From positions 1-28,840 of IMG/VR virus record IMGVR_UViG_3300046000_005218: DNA of 28,840 bases; one strand, written 5' to 3'. Under the pieces are notes generated by a model that saw only the letters and a list, made by a program, of their open reading frames with translations, did not search any database and was not told where the DNA came from. Both the position numbers and the translations under genes were made by a program. Shown one piece after another: positions 19,684 through 28,840 of this stretch (position 1 is the stretch's first letter; each line of letters begins with the position of its first letter). Source of the DNA: a virus.

Positions 19684-21972
19684 TTGGAAAACGTAATAAT
19701 AAAGTTTGTTGCCGACACTTCAGGACTTGAGCCTGCAATAAAGCAACTTGAGTTACTTGGCAAAATTAGCAAAGATGATGCGGCCGCGTTTGCGCAAGTA
19801 AACAATGAGCAAAAGGAATTTATCCAAAACTTAAATAAATCCACAACCGAAATGGGCAAATTGTCCAACGAGGTCGATGGGCTTATGGCTGAAATTCAAG
19901 CGGGAGTTATGGAGGGATTTGCTGACCATTTAGCTGAGGTAACAAAAGAAACCAAGCAAGCGGGTGGCGGTTTCAAGTCAATGAAAGCCGAACTAAAAGA
20001 ACTTAAAGCACAAATAGCAAGCGGGTCATTAGGCGAAAAGGAATTGCGAGAGGCCACAAAACGCGCGGCTGAGTTAACCGATACTATTGGCGATGTCAAC
20101 GATAAGGTTAAGGCATTAGCAAGCGATACAAAGAGAATAGATGCGGTTGTAACTGCGTTTAGAGGTATAGCGGCAGCGGCTTCGGTTGCTGCGGGTGCTG
20201 CAACATTGTTTGGAAGTGAGAACGAAAAGTTAACTAAAACATTAGCGCAAGCCCAAGGCGCAATGGCATTGTTGCAAGGTGTCCAAGAATTAGCAAACAT
20301 AGCCACAACTGAGGGGGCATTGAGAACGTTTCTTTTGGATGGAGCGCAAAAAGCGGCAACAATATCATCAGCAATAATGGGTAGAACTATTGCTGCATCA
20401 ACAGCGGTTGCAACTGGTGGTTTAAGTTTACTTGTTGCGGGGTTAGCCTACCTAATTATTACTATGGATGATGCGCGTGATAGCGCAACAGACATGAATA
20501 AAGCATTAGCAGATGATGCTGGTGTAAGGCAAAAATCTAACGATAAGTTGATAAGCATGATTAAAGATGGCTTGGACAAAGAATTGTTAATGAATAAGCA
20601 AGCGCATCAAAGAGAAATAAACGAACTCGATAAGAAATTTCGCGCTAAAACATTATCACAAGAAGCCTATCAAGATGCGGTGCGTATTGAAGATGATTTG
20701 TTTTTATCTATTCAACAACAAACGAGAGATAAGTTTGCAAAGCAAGAAGCCGATGCAGCAAAAGCCCATCAAGAAAAGTTAGTGCAAGATAAAAAGATTG
20801 CTAACGATAAAGCATTACAAGCGCAACTTAGACAGATACGTGATGAGATAGCAGCAAATGAATTATTGATGCGTGAAACAAACGATTTGGATGCTAAGAT
20901 GGCTTATTATGCTGCAATAACAAAACTAAAACAAGACCAAGTTAGACTTGATAGTTCATTAACTGCAAATGAAAAAAAATTAGAAATTGCAAACCTTAAT
21001 GATTCACAACGTGTTTATGAGGAATCATTTAATAAGCGTAGTGAAACCGATATAGAAGCGTTTAATGAAGCCAATGAGGTAAAGTTAGAAGCTAATTTAG
21101 ATTGGTGGGAAAAATACTTTGAAACTGAGGATGCTTTTTTAGAAGAGCAAGAAAGAAAAAATAAAGAAAGAAGAAAAGAATCAATTAAGGAATACACTGA
21201 CTTAGCACTTTCTTCAGCGCAAGTTATCTCCGGCACCATCTTCACTATTAACCAACAAAATAGAGATGCCGAAACCGCATCGATATTAGAGTCACTTAGC
21301 ATGCGTAAAGATGCCGAGTTAAGCAATAAAGAGTTAACCGATGCACAACGCTTACAGATTGAGGAAAGATACGCACAACAAGAAGCCGAAATCAAAACAC
21401 GCGCGTGGGAGGGACAGAAACAAGCGGCAATAATGCAAGCTATAATCAATGGAGCATTAGCAATTGGTAACATACTTGCAACAGTTCCAGGCGGGCCATT
21501 AAGTCCTGCAACCATAGCATCATTATCAGCCGCTGCCATAGCAACGGGCGCACAAATTGCAGTCATTGAAAGCGCACAACCGCCAAAGTTTGAAAAGGGC
21601 GGTGTTGTTGGCGGTCAATTGCATTCAAGTGGAGGCACATTGATAGAGGCTGAGCGAGGTGAATACGTTGTAAACCGACATGCAACTGCCGAATATTTGC
21701 CCGTATTAAAAGCCATCAATGAGGGAGAGCCAACATTTGCAAACAATATATTAGCATCATTAGCCAACGGAACATTCGACCTTGCGGCACAATTTCAAAC
21801 CAAACAAAGTGCAAGTAGTCATGGAATTAACTACGATAAGTTAGACCGAATTATGGCAAAGCACAAATCGAATCTTAATGTCAATATTGATGAGCAAGGG
21901 TTAACAACTTTTTTGCTTAAAGAAAATAGCCGCGTTGAATTTCGTAACAAAAAAATGAGATATAGAGCATGA
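19684..21972 (+). CDS. Tape measure protein
   Basis: A 762-residue protein that sets tail length. N-terminus MENVIIKFVADTSGLEPAIK, then coiled-coil helices. Hydrophobic segments follow: about 160-180 (GIAAAASVAAGAATLFG), about 245-262 (GLSLLVAGLAYLIITM) and about 590-620 (INGALAIGNILATVPGG). Then comes KFEKGGVVGGQLHSSGG, a typical tape measure end. The start is TTG 19684, because the in-frame upstream stop is at 19675 and no ATG fits. At about 1.5 angstrom per residue, the length suggests a tail of roughly 110 nm. It follows the frameshifted chaperone, and the large tail proteins follow it. Confidence 0.85.
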   Translation: MENVIIKFVADTSGLEPAIKQLELLGKISKDDAAAFAQVNNEQKEFIQNLNKSTTEMGKLSNEVDGLMAEIQAGVMEGFADHLAEVTKETKQAGGGFKSMKAELKELKAQIASGSLGEKELREATKRAAELTDTIGDVNDKVKALASDTKRIDAVVTAFRGIAAAASVAAGAATLFGSENEKLTKTLAQAQGAMALLQGVQELANIATTEGALRTFLLDGAQKAATISSAIMGRTIAASTAVATGGLSLLVAGLAYLIITMDDARDSATDMNKALADDAGVRQKSNDKLISMIKDGLDKELLMNKQAHQREINELDKKFRAKTLSQEAYQDAVRIEDDLFLSIQQQTRDKFAKQEADAAKAHQEKLVQDKKIANDKALQAQLRQIRDEIAANELLMRETNDLDAKMAYYAAITKLKQDQVRLDSSLTANEKKLEIANLNDSQRVYEESFNKRSETDIEAFNEANEVKLEANLDWWEKYFETEDAFLEEQERKNKERRKESIKEYTDLALSSAQVISGTIFTINQQNRDAETASILESLSMRKDAELSNKELTDAQRLQIEERYAQQEAEIKTRAWEGQKQAAIMQAIINGALAIGNILATVPGGPLSPATIASLSAAAIATGAQIAVIESAQPPKFEKGGVVGGQLHSSGGTLIEAERGEYVVNRHATAEYLPVLKAINEGEPTFANNILASLANGTFDLAAQFQTKQSASSHGINYDKLDRIMAKHKSNLNVNIDEQGLTTFLLKENSRVEFRNKKMRYRA

Positions 21973-24167
21973 ATTGGAAGTTCACATTAATAGACAGTTC
22001 AAGTGTTTCAACCGTTGTTGAATCGCCAGTAGGGTGGAATGGCATCGGTGGAAACCTAACGCGAAACATCATACACCATGGCATCAATATAAACATCTCA
22101 ACCGATTCATTTGAGTGGGTAGGCGAGGCTTACGATTTGCTTTATGCTGAATACTTAACCAATGGCGCCAACGGTCAATACCAAGTGCAAATTGATTACG
22201 AATGTGCCGAGGGCGATGGCTATACAAACTACTTTATTGGTGCATTTGACTTCAATACATTTGAGCGACAATGCTCGGATTATTGCTTTATTAAAATTAG
22301 CGTTACCGCATCAAAGTGCACCGATGTGTTTATGAGTAGAATGGGGCAAGATGTGGACATTGAAGCAACAACTAACTTTGATGGGCAAGCGATTACACCA
22401 CCATTGTTGAGGGTATTAAACATTGAGGGGCAAGATATATTGTTGCAGAATAAAGCAAACAATAAAGATGGTGCGAATTGGAGTGGACATCACGATGATC
22501 CTATTGGTCTATCACCTGATGAAAGATTTTACTACTTTCCAGTTTATTTGCCAAAAAATCCTATAATCGAGTTTAAAAATAGTAACATTTCAAATGTATC
22601 TCCATCACTTGTTTTTATTAACAATGCACAATCTAATATAATAATTTGGCCAATGACATCCATTCAATTTGCAGGTTATAAAAAATTACGATTTTATAAG
22701 CCAGTTGAATCGGAAAATATTATTAATACAATAGATGTTACATGGCGATGCAAAGGCACAATGACAATAACTTGCAGTTATGACGCAAACTTTGCAATTT
22801 TTATTTTTGCAGAAAAAGCATCAGACACTGTATTTTTAACATCTTTAGGAAGTACAACGATTGCTACTGGCTCATTAACTGCATCTACACCTTTAGTTAT
22901 ATCTTTTGATGAATCATTTTCAGGAAGTGTTACAAATCCAGAGGGTGACTTGGAGCAAATAAGTTATTATTTTAATATAGATATTGTAAAATTAACAACA
23001 ACTGGCGGAGTTGATACATTTGATGTAAGTGTTGATTATGATGCAGGTGGTGTTAACTATTTCAATATGGAAGCGAATAGCATTAGCCCGGCATCAGTTG
23101 CCACATCAGTTTATTTGCCTGAGTTGTTAAAGTTTCTCCCATCGGCATACATGGACACAGATTGCCCATCGTTAGTAATGGAAGATGAATTGAATCAATG
23201 TTTAGATTTTTATCAAATAACTAAGGGCTCATTTTTACGTGATGTAACTCAGCCAAGTGTTCCAAAATTATTTGTATCATACGAGTATTTATTTGAGCAA
23301 TGCCGAAAAATATTCAACATCGGTTGGGGGTTTGACAACAACGAAACTGAATTAAAGATTGCAAGCATTGATTATTTTTATAAGTCAACAATAGTTTTCG
23401 ATGTTGGGTTGGTTGACAAAGCTATATTCACAACTGCCCAAGATTTGATTTATGGCACGATTAACGTGGGCTATGACAAATGGGAAGCCGAAGAGTATAA
23501 CGGACTTGATGAGATGAATACAGAGCGACAATATCGCAGAAACATAGACTCAAATCCAAGCGAGTTAGACCTAATGTCTGACCTTATAAGCGCAGGATAT
23601 ACGATTGAAGTAACACGTAGAAAAAACCAAACCGAAACGGGCACAAGTGATTGGCGTTATGATGATGACTTGTTTATTGTTAATGCAGTTGTTGAGGGTG
23701 GTAATTTATATGCTTACCGCGGCACAACAGATGCCGCTAATATGTACTCACCATCAACAAGAATGAATTTAAGGATTACACCTTTAAGAAACTTGATGCG
23801 ATGGTTTAAATCAATATGTGCACCAACGCCATTGATTACGAATGAGTCATTAATATTCACAAGCGGAACTGGAAACTATATTGCCGAGTCACGATTTGCA
23901 GACCAGTGCTTTGTTGAAACGGGAGTTGTTGCCGAAAATCAAACAGTAATAAGCACCGATGTAGCTGACCCAACACCAATTTGGAAGACAGAATACGTGA
24001 CCTTTACCGCACCGTTTTCAATGGCAGACTTTGAAGATGTTAAAGTAAATCCTTATGGTGCGATTCGATTCAGATGCTCAGACACTTACTACATTGGTAA
24101 CATTGTTGAAATCAATCACGATCCAAACGAGGGATTAGCAGAATTTAAACTTTTAATAAGAAGATAA
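21969..24167 (+). CDS. Large tail protein (hub/distal tail type)
   Basis: A 732-residue protein starting MNWKFTLIDSSSVSTVVESP. The first 130 residues include GYTNYFIGAFDFNTFERQ, which occurs in distal tail-like proteins of Bacteroidota siphoviruses; the middle is beta-rich, and the last 100 residues (LKVNPYGAIRFRCSD type) may form a separate domain. No enzyme motif recognised. The start overlaps the tape measure stop by four bases. It probably builds the tail tip, with the downstream gene. Confidence 0.65.
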   Translation: MNWKFTLIDSSSVSTVVESPVGWNGIGGNLTRNIIHHGININISTDSFEWVGEAYDLLYAEYLTNGANGQYQVQIDYECAEGDGYTNYFIGAFDFNTFERQCSDYCFIKISVTASKCTDVFMSRMGQDVDIEATTNFDGQAITPPLLRVLNIEGQDILLQNKANNKDGANWSGHHDDPIGLSPDERFYYFPVYLPKNPIIEFKNSNISNVSPSLVFINNAQSNIIIWPMTSIQFAGYKKLRFYKPVESENIINTIDVTWRCKGTMTITCSYDANFAIFIFAEKASDTVFLTSLGSTTIATGSLTASTPLVISFDESFSGSVTNPEGDLEQISYYFNIDIVKLTTTGGVDTFDVSVDYDAGGVNYFNMEANSISPASVATSVYLPELLKFLPSAYMDTDCPSLVMEDELNQCLDFYQITKGSFLRDVTQPSVPKLFVSYEYLFEQCRKIFNIGWGFDNNETELKIASIDYFYKSTIVFDVGLVDKAIFTTAQDLIYGTINVGYDKWEAEEYNGLDEMNTERQYRRNIDSNPSELDLMSDLISAGYTIEVTRRKNQTETGTSDWRYDDDLFIVNAVVEGGNLYAYRGTTDAANMYSPSTRMNLRITPLRNLMRWFKSICAPTPLITNESLIFTSGTGNYIAESRFADQCFVETGVVAENQTVISTDVADPTPIWKTEYVTFTAPFSMADFEDVKVNPYGAIRFRCSDTYYIGNIVEINHDPNEGLAEFKLLIRR

Positions 24168-25060
24168 TGGCAGCGATATTAAACATACCTAATAGCTTTG
24201 TAACATTTTACAACCTGGCAAATGACTTAGGCATACCCGAGTATGTAACTGATACCGAATGCGGAATTCAAAAAGATTTTTGCTTACCTATTTATGATGT
24301 TGGCGATGTGGCTTTTCAAACGCAAATAGTATCAAGTGAAGTAATAAGTAGCGTGACAGTTTATAAAGTGCCGACAAGTGGCACTGGTATAATTTTGAAC
24401 GATGTAATAACAAGCATTGTAACTAATGGAACACAAAGCGGAGTGCCGATTTACAATATTTATTTTTCTTTTGTGTTATCTAATTTACTTGATAATACTT
24501 TTGATGGAGATTGTTTTCAGTTAGCGTTTGCTTGTGGTGTTTCTGAGCCAAGTTTTTTTATATCTAATCAATGCTTTAAAAAGGTTAATGATAAATGCTT
24601 AACCACTAAACTTGCATACACAAACACATCAAACGCATTTGGTTTTTATTATAGGACTGCGGTTGTTGTTATTAACCCACCTCCTGCACCACCATTGCTT
24701 ATACCTACAACTAACTATATCCGCTTACCATTATACTTCAAAGAGCCAAACATTAGCAGCGACAAAACTGTTTACGTTAGACCTGATGGAAGCCGCCAAT
24801 TATTGTCGGCACGATTGGCAAAGCGTTATAAAGGTTATGTCGATGAAGTGCCAGAGGAAGTGCATCAAAACTTAGTAATTGCATTGAATCACGATGGCAT
24901 TTACTTTACACCCGAAAACTTTACAACTCAAATACAAGCACGATTTGAGGATGAGTATAACAATAATTATCCCGAAATAATGCAGAACGTAAACATTTGG
25001 AGCTCAGATTTTACTATCTTTGAAACGCCATTTAACAACTTTAATTCTAACTGCGAATGA
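24167..25060 (+). CDS. Tail protein, unknown
   Basis: A 297-residue protein starting MAAILNIPNSFVTFYNLAND. Beta-rich, with many cysteines (for example ECGIQKDFCLP, FACGVSEPSFFISNQC) that could form disulfides outside the cell, and a proline stretch NPPPAPPLLIP near residue 173. No family recognised; the place between two tail-tip genes and the head genes suggests a tail component. It overlaps the previous gene by one base (TAATG) and the next by four. Confidence 0.55.
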   Translation: MAAILNIPNSFVTFYNLANDLGIPEYVTDTECGIQKDFCLPIYDVGDVAFQTQIVSSEVISSVTVYKVPTSGTGIILNDVITSIVTNGTQSGVPIYNIYFSFVLSNLLDNTFDGDCFQLAFACGVSEPSFFISNQCFKKVNDKCLTTKLAYTNTSNAFGFYYRTAVVVINPPPAPPLLIPTTNYIRLPLYFKEPNISSDKTVYVRPDGSRQLLSARLAKRYKGYVDEVPEEVHQNLVIALNHDGIYFTPENFTTQIQARFEDEYNNNYPEIMQNVNIWSSDFTIFETPFNNFNSNCE

Positions 25061-25926
25061 CAACTGGAATACTATTAATTGGAATAGGTCATAAAAACTA
25101 TGGGTGCATGGCTGCAAACCTTGCGATGTCATTACGTGCCAACGGTTGTCACTTGCCTATAACATTAGTAACGCAAGCCGACACCATAACGCGTTTAGAT
25201 GATGACTATAAAGCGTTGTTTACCGAGATAAAAGAAATACCACCACATTGCTACACACTTGCCGATAACGAAACGTGTTACATTAAAGCAAAGGCGCACA
25301 TGGATGAACTCACACCGTATGACTATACGTTGTTTATTGATGCCGATGTGATAATGATTAACAACCATTCCATTAATGCAGAGATTGAGAAATTAAAAGG
25401 TATTGATTTCGCGGTAAAAAATAGCGGTTTCACTACCTATGATAGTGATAAGATTACACCCGATGCAAAGCAATGGGCTAACTTGTTAGAAGTTAAAGAG
25501 GCGTTTGGATTTACAAATGAAAAGATTTGGAACGTACATAGTGAATTTATTTGGTGGAAAAAAGGCCATCCATTATTTGCAAAGTGGGTAGAAAACTTTG
25601 AAAACATACGTGTAAAAAACATTGAGTTTGCGGGTTGCATACCCGATGAGCTACCGTTATGGATAGCAATGTGCCAATTAGGTGTTGACTGCCATCAAGA
25701 GATGTATCATCCTACTTTTTGGCCAATGGATTCAACTAAAACAATGCGATTAAAGGATTTAACAGATGATTATTGTGGTGTATCTATTGGAGGTAACAGA
25801 ATAAGTGAAGTGCAATTAACAATCTATAACAACCTTGTGCAAATTCATGCATTAAGAATGAATATGCGATATAAATTTTTACAACAGCCTAAAAGAAGAT
25901 GGGCTCCAGAACGCCATACTTATTAA
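25057..25926 (+). CDS. GT8-like glycosyltransferase
   Basis: A 289-residue GT-A enzyme: TGILLIGIGHKNYGCMAANL start, DYTLFIDADVIMIN with the DxD motif D95-A-D97 that binds the metal and nucleotide-sugar, and HSEFIWWKKGHPLFAKW. The general form is that of families 8 and related glycogenin-like enzymes. It is the second glycosyltransferase in the late operon, between tail and portal genes, so it most likely glycosylates a virion or host surface component. Donor and acceptor unknown. The start overlaps the previous stop by four bases. Confidence 0.7.
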   Translation: MTTGILLIGIGHKNYGCMAANLAMSLRANGCHLPITLVTQADTITRLDDDYKALFTEIKEIPPHCYTLADNETCYIKAKAHMDELTPYDYTLFIDADVIMINNHSINAEIEKLKGIDFAVKNSGFTTYDSDKITPDAKQWANLLEVKEAFGFTNEKIWNVHSEFIWWKKGHPLFAKWVENFENIRVKNIEFAGCIPDELPLWIAMCQLGVDCHQEMYHPTFWPMDSTKTMRLKDLTDDYCGVSIGGNRISEVQLTIYNNLVQIHALRMNMRYKFLQQPKRRWAPERHTY

Positions 25927-27876
25927 ATGGAAACCGAAAACAAATACATTATTATTGATGCCGATATCGTTGCAGATGTGGCGCGTAATCCACATATCGA
26001 AGATGAAGAGTATGTTAACTTCCAGTACTATTCCGATGGAGAATATCCGCGTAAATTAATTGATGAGGTAAGACCTAACGAACACATTATCGTTAAGGAA
26101 TATCGCAAGAAAACTTATGAGGCGGTGTTTAGCGAGGTTTATGATCGTGTGTTAAATGCACTTAATAAAATACAACGTGCTGATGGATTCTTTTTAAAGT
26201 TTCCAGACACGCAATATCCACGAATAGCAAAAGATGAGGACTTAAAAACATACCTTACTAAAAACTTTACCGCTTCCAAATCATTAATTAATTGGGCCTT
26301 TCAAGTTGGGTTAAAACAATATACAATCGATGCTAACGGTGTTATTATTGTTTGGGCGGAACAAGCTGAACCAACTGAATATAAGAAGCCGAAACCTTAC
26401 GTAATCAATTCAAGCAGTATTGTTTACCATTACGAGGGCAATTCGATTGTCTATAAAGATGATGACAATGGCAATGTATATTATTCGATTGATAAGATTA
26501 GTTGGTCCAAGTGGCGCAAGAAAAAGAAAGGAAACGGATTTGATTTAGTTGAGGAAACATTCCATGGCTTAGGTGTATTCCCTGGCTTTACAATTGGTGG
26601 TGTAGTTGAAGAGGAAGAGGAACTTGGCCGCGAATATCAAAGTAGATTAAAGGCAATGTTACCATGGCTTAACGTGGCAACGGTTGAGTTTAGTGATTTG
26701 CGTGCTGAGATTACGCAGCACATACATTCAACGGTTTGGATTTACCAAGATGAGCAATGTAAATCATGCAACGGTCAAGGCTTTACCTTTACCAAAGAGC
26801 AAGAGCGTGTGCCATGTACGAATAGCAAGTGTAAGGATGGGCAGATACCGACATCACCTTACGAAACTATACGTGTAAGGCCTGCAAAAACAACGATGGG
26901 GGAAGTGCCTGCACCGACTCCACCGATGGGCTATATTCAAAAACAAACCGAGATTGCAGAGTTGCAGGACAAACGCATAAACGAAATGCGTTATCGTTCG
27001 TTAGCTGCCATCAATATGCAGTTTTTAGAGGCACAACCAGCGGCTCAAAGTGGTGTTGCAAAGGCATACGATAGAGATGAAACTAACAACACATTTTATG
27101 GTGTTGCAGTTGACTTAGGAACGATAATGACTAACATTGCGGAGTTATGTGCGATGTGGAGATATAAAGAGATATACGATGTGGCAACCATTAAGTCAAT
27201 GGTGCCCGTTTGCGTTGTGCCAAATCAGTTTGACATCTTAGGCAGTCAACTAATACTTGAGGAGATTAAAGCGGCTAAGGATAGCGGTCTAAACGATGCG
27301 GTGTTAAGTGCGCAAGAGTTGGAATATATCGTTAAGCGTTTCCCGAATGACATTGCAATGCAAGATATGTTACGTGATGCATTCAACCTTGACCCTGCGA
27401 GTGGTAAAACGCAAGAGGAGAAAGCGTTGTTGGTTAGCAATAAGATGATGTCCAAAACAGATGCAGTTATAAGCACATACATTCAAGATTTCGTGCAACG
27501 TGCATACGCTGAGAATCCTGAATTCAACCGCTTAGATAAGTCAAGGCAGCAAGCGGTATTGAATGCATTTGCAGTTGAGAAGTTAAGAGAAATAAACACT
27601 AAGGATATATTGTTTAATCAGATATTTAATATAAACGAAACCGAAACTTTAAGTAGTGGTAAATCTCCTGCGGATTTAAAATACACAGTAGGTGGTTTAA
27701 CTGGTATTATTGAAATCGTTAAAGCGGTAAGTAGTGGTGTTTACGATTTGGAGGCAGCTATTCAAATGGTTATGGATAGATTCGGATTAACTTATGAGCA
27801 AGCAAGAGCTCAATTAGGTACACCTCAAATCATAACATCGGAGGCGCAGTTAGATAAGATAACTCAGTTGACTTAA
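25927..27876 (+). CDS. Portal protein with zinc-finger insertion
   Basis: A 649-residue protein recognised as the portal by its place before a MuF-like protein, its size and the helical C-terminal half (about 440-640). The portal is the dodecameric ring through which DNA enters and leaves the head. A DnaJ-like zinc motif is inserted at residues 278-305: CKSCNGQG then CTNSKCKDG, with four cysteines (C278, C281, C297, C302). I believe similar insertions occur in portals of Bacteroidota phages. The start ATG follows the glycosyltransferase stop directly. No scaffold or protease is seen in the window. Confidence 0.7.
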   Translation: METENKYIIIDADIVADVARNPHIEDEEYVNFQYYSDGEYPRKLIDEVRPNEHIIVKEYRKKTYEAVFSEVYDRVLNALNKIQRADGFFLKFPDTQYPRIAKDEDLKTYLTKNFTASKSLINWAFQVGLKQYTIDANGVIIVWAEQAEPTEYKKPKPYVINSSSIVYHYEGNSIVYKDDDNGNVYYSIDKISWSKWRKKKKGNGFDLVEETFHGLGVFPGFTIGGVVEEEEELGREYQSRLKAMLPWLNVATVEFSDLRAEITQHIHSTVWIYQDEQCKSCNGQGFTFTKEQERVPCTNSKCKDGQIPTSPYETIRVRPAKTTMGEVPAPTPPMGYIQKQTEIAELQDKRINEMRYRSLAAINMQFLEAQPAAQSGVAKAYDRDETNNTFYGVAVDLGTIMTNIAELCAMWRYKEIYDVATIKSMVPVCVVPNQFDILGSQLILEEIKAAKDSGLNDAVLSAQELEYIVKRFPNDIAMQDMLRDAFNLDPASGKTQEEKALLVSNKMMSKTDAVISTYIQDFVQRAYAENPEFNRLDKSRQQAVLNAFAVEKLREINTKDILFNQIFNINETETLSSGKSPADLKYTVGGLTGIIEIVKAVSSGVYDLEAAIQMVMDRFGLTYEQARAQLGTPQIITSEAQLDKITQLT

Positions 27877-28793
27877 TGGCTGTTGGAAGTAAAGAAATAC
27901 AAGCAACATTAAACGCCATTGACAGTGGTTTAATTACTTGGAATGAGGCAATGCCGAAAATCCAAGAGCAAATTTATCGTAGGCTATTACAATTCCAACG
28001 TGAGTTAGGTATTCAAGGCGATACGATAACGAATTCAGTTAAGAACATTAAACTGTTATCCAGTCTTAAGAGTGATTTGGAAACAATCATTCTTGATGAC
28101 TCGGATTATGGCGAAAGTGTAACTAAATTTGCAAAACTTTATGATAAGGTAAACGCGCTTAATTTTTCTTACTACAAAGCACTTGAAAAGAAATTCAAAC
28201 CGCCCAAAGTAGTTGAAGCAATCAGGCAACAATCAATATCAGTTACCTTGGAGGGATTAACTGAATCGGGATTGAATCAAAACCTCATAACACCGGTGCG
28301 CGAAATGATAAACACCTATGTGACTACGGGTGGAAGTTATTCGCAACTATCTAAGGAGTTAAACAACTACATTAACGGAACACCAACGATTGATGGTGCA
28401 CTTGTTAAGTACACAAAACAGATTGCAACCGATTCAATCAATCAATACAACGCAACCGTTAACCAAGCTATAAGCGCGGATTTAGGGTGGGATTGGTTTC
28501 GATATGTCGGCAGCAATATAAAGACAACACGAACGTTTTGTAAGGCATTAACGCAAAAGCAATACTATCACAGAAGCGAACTACCAAAGATTATCAAAGG
28601 TAACTTTGCTGAATTCAAAGAAATGAAAGGAGAAATCTATGAGCGTACTGGATTACCGCAAGGAATGATTGAGGACACTAACCCAAGTAACTTCCAAACT
28701 TATCGAGGCGGTTATAACTGCGGGCACCAAGCATATCCGATACCCGCATCGCTTGTGCCTAAGAATATAATTGCTACATTTGCAAATAAATAA
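27876..28793 (+). CDS. MuF-like minor head protein
   Basis: A 305-residue protein. The N-terminal half is helical; the C-terminal half has the phage head morphogenesis (MuF) form: an Asn/Ser/Thr helix IATDSINQYNATVNQAIS, then WFRYVGSNIKTTRTFCKALT and GGYNCGHQAYPIP, equivalent to the usual end with NCRC. It follows the portal (TAATG), as in many phages, and is injected or sits inside the head near the portal. No toxin domain is visible. Confidence 0.75.
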   Translation: MAVGSKEIQATLNAIDSGLITWNEAMPKIQEQIYRRLLQFQRELGIQGDTITNSVKNIKLLSSLKSDLETIILDDSDYGESVTKFAKLYDKVNALNFSYYKALEKKFKPPKVVEAIRQQSISVTLEGLTESGLNQNLITPVREMINTYVTTGGSYSQLSKELNNYINGTPTIDGALVKYTKQIATDSINQYNATVNQAISADLGWDWFRYVGSNIKTTRTFCKALTQKQYYHRSELPKIIKGNFAEFKEMKGEIYERTGLPQGMIEDTNPSNFQTYRGGYNCGHQAYPIPASLVPKNIIATFANK

Positions 28794-28810
28794 TTAAACC
28801 CAATAATAAA

Positions 28811-28840
28811 ATGGAAACAAATCCGACACTATTTAAACTA
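28811..28840 (+). CDS. Start of the next gene (partial)
   Basis: ATG 28811 with an A-rich leader (AATAATAAA) opens a frame of ten codons, METNPTLFKL, before the window ends. From the gene order the scaffold, head protease or capsid protein would be expected here; this cannot be seen in the sequence. Confidence 0.5.
   Translation, partial: METNPTLFKL

Noticed and set aside
21015-21566. 183-codon minus-strand ORF within the tape measure gene
   Set aside because: Reverse-complement shadow of a long coding region; no start leader or recognised pattern.
1-28840. CRISPR array, integrase, insertion sequence or reassigned stop codon
   Set aside because: No regular spaced repeats, no recombinase or transposase motifs, and TAA, TGA and TAG are all used as normal stops.

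Overview
The window looks like a 28.8 kb piece of a tailed (siphovirus-like) double-stranded DNA phage of a Bacteroidota host. The host call rests on A-rich, Shine-Dalgarno-free start contexts (recurring AACTAACAAT before ATG), several TAnnTTTG -7 boxes of the Bacteroidota sigma type, and families common in that phylum (DUF3127-like OB protein, BT4734/VirE-N-like primase). The phage call rests on TerL, a portal, a MuF-like head protein, a tail chaperone with a -1 frameshift, a tape measure protein and an M15 endolysin. Codon use fits the standard code. No integrase, RNA polymerase or DNA polymerase is visible, so lifestyle is not decided.

Layout. (1) 1-3177, plus strand: the end of a tail gene, a LysM-like tail protein, two candidate fibre or receptor-binding proteins and small membrane proteins, up to a hairpin at 3181-3204. 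(2) 7157-3252, minus strand: one tightly overlapping operon holding an M15 endolysin, a holin-like protein, a two-hydrophobic-end spanin candidate, a 31-residue lipoprotein, a PP-loop (PAPS reductase/DndC-like) protein and several unknowns. It is divergent from the right part across a promoter region at 7158-7279. (3) 7280-15401, plus strand: early and replication genes with small HTH-like proteins, an SSB-like protein, a YqaJ/lambda-exo-like nuclease, another PD-(D/E)XK nuclease, a BT4734-type primase, an SF3-type helicase, an AT-rich TAGAAAA repeat cluster that may be the origin, and a VRR-NUC nuclease. (4) 15418-28840, plus strand: candidate TerS, TerL, a GT2-like glycosyltransferase, a methyltransferase, small proteins, tail chaperone with -1 frameshift, tape measure, two large tail proteins, a second glycosyltransferase, portal, MuF-like protein and the first codons of the next gene.

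The most notable features are two short promoter-to-terminator intervals (about 11041-11133 and 12759-12860). Each encodes an RNA of about 90-105 nt with an A-B-A'-B' (pseudoknot or switch) pairing pattern over a terminator whose stem contains CCTAT/ATAGG. They look like two members of one class of phage RNA or attenuator. Also notable are the hidden 91-residue frameshift extension of the tail chaperone, the PP-loop protein inside the lysis operon, and a gene order in which tape measure and tail genes lie between TerL and portal.
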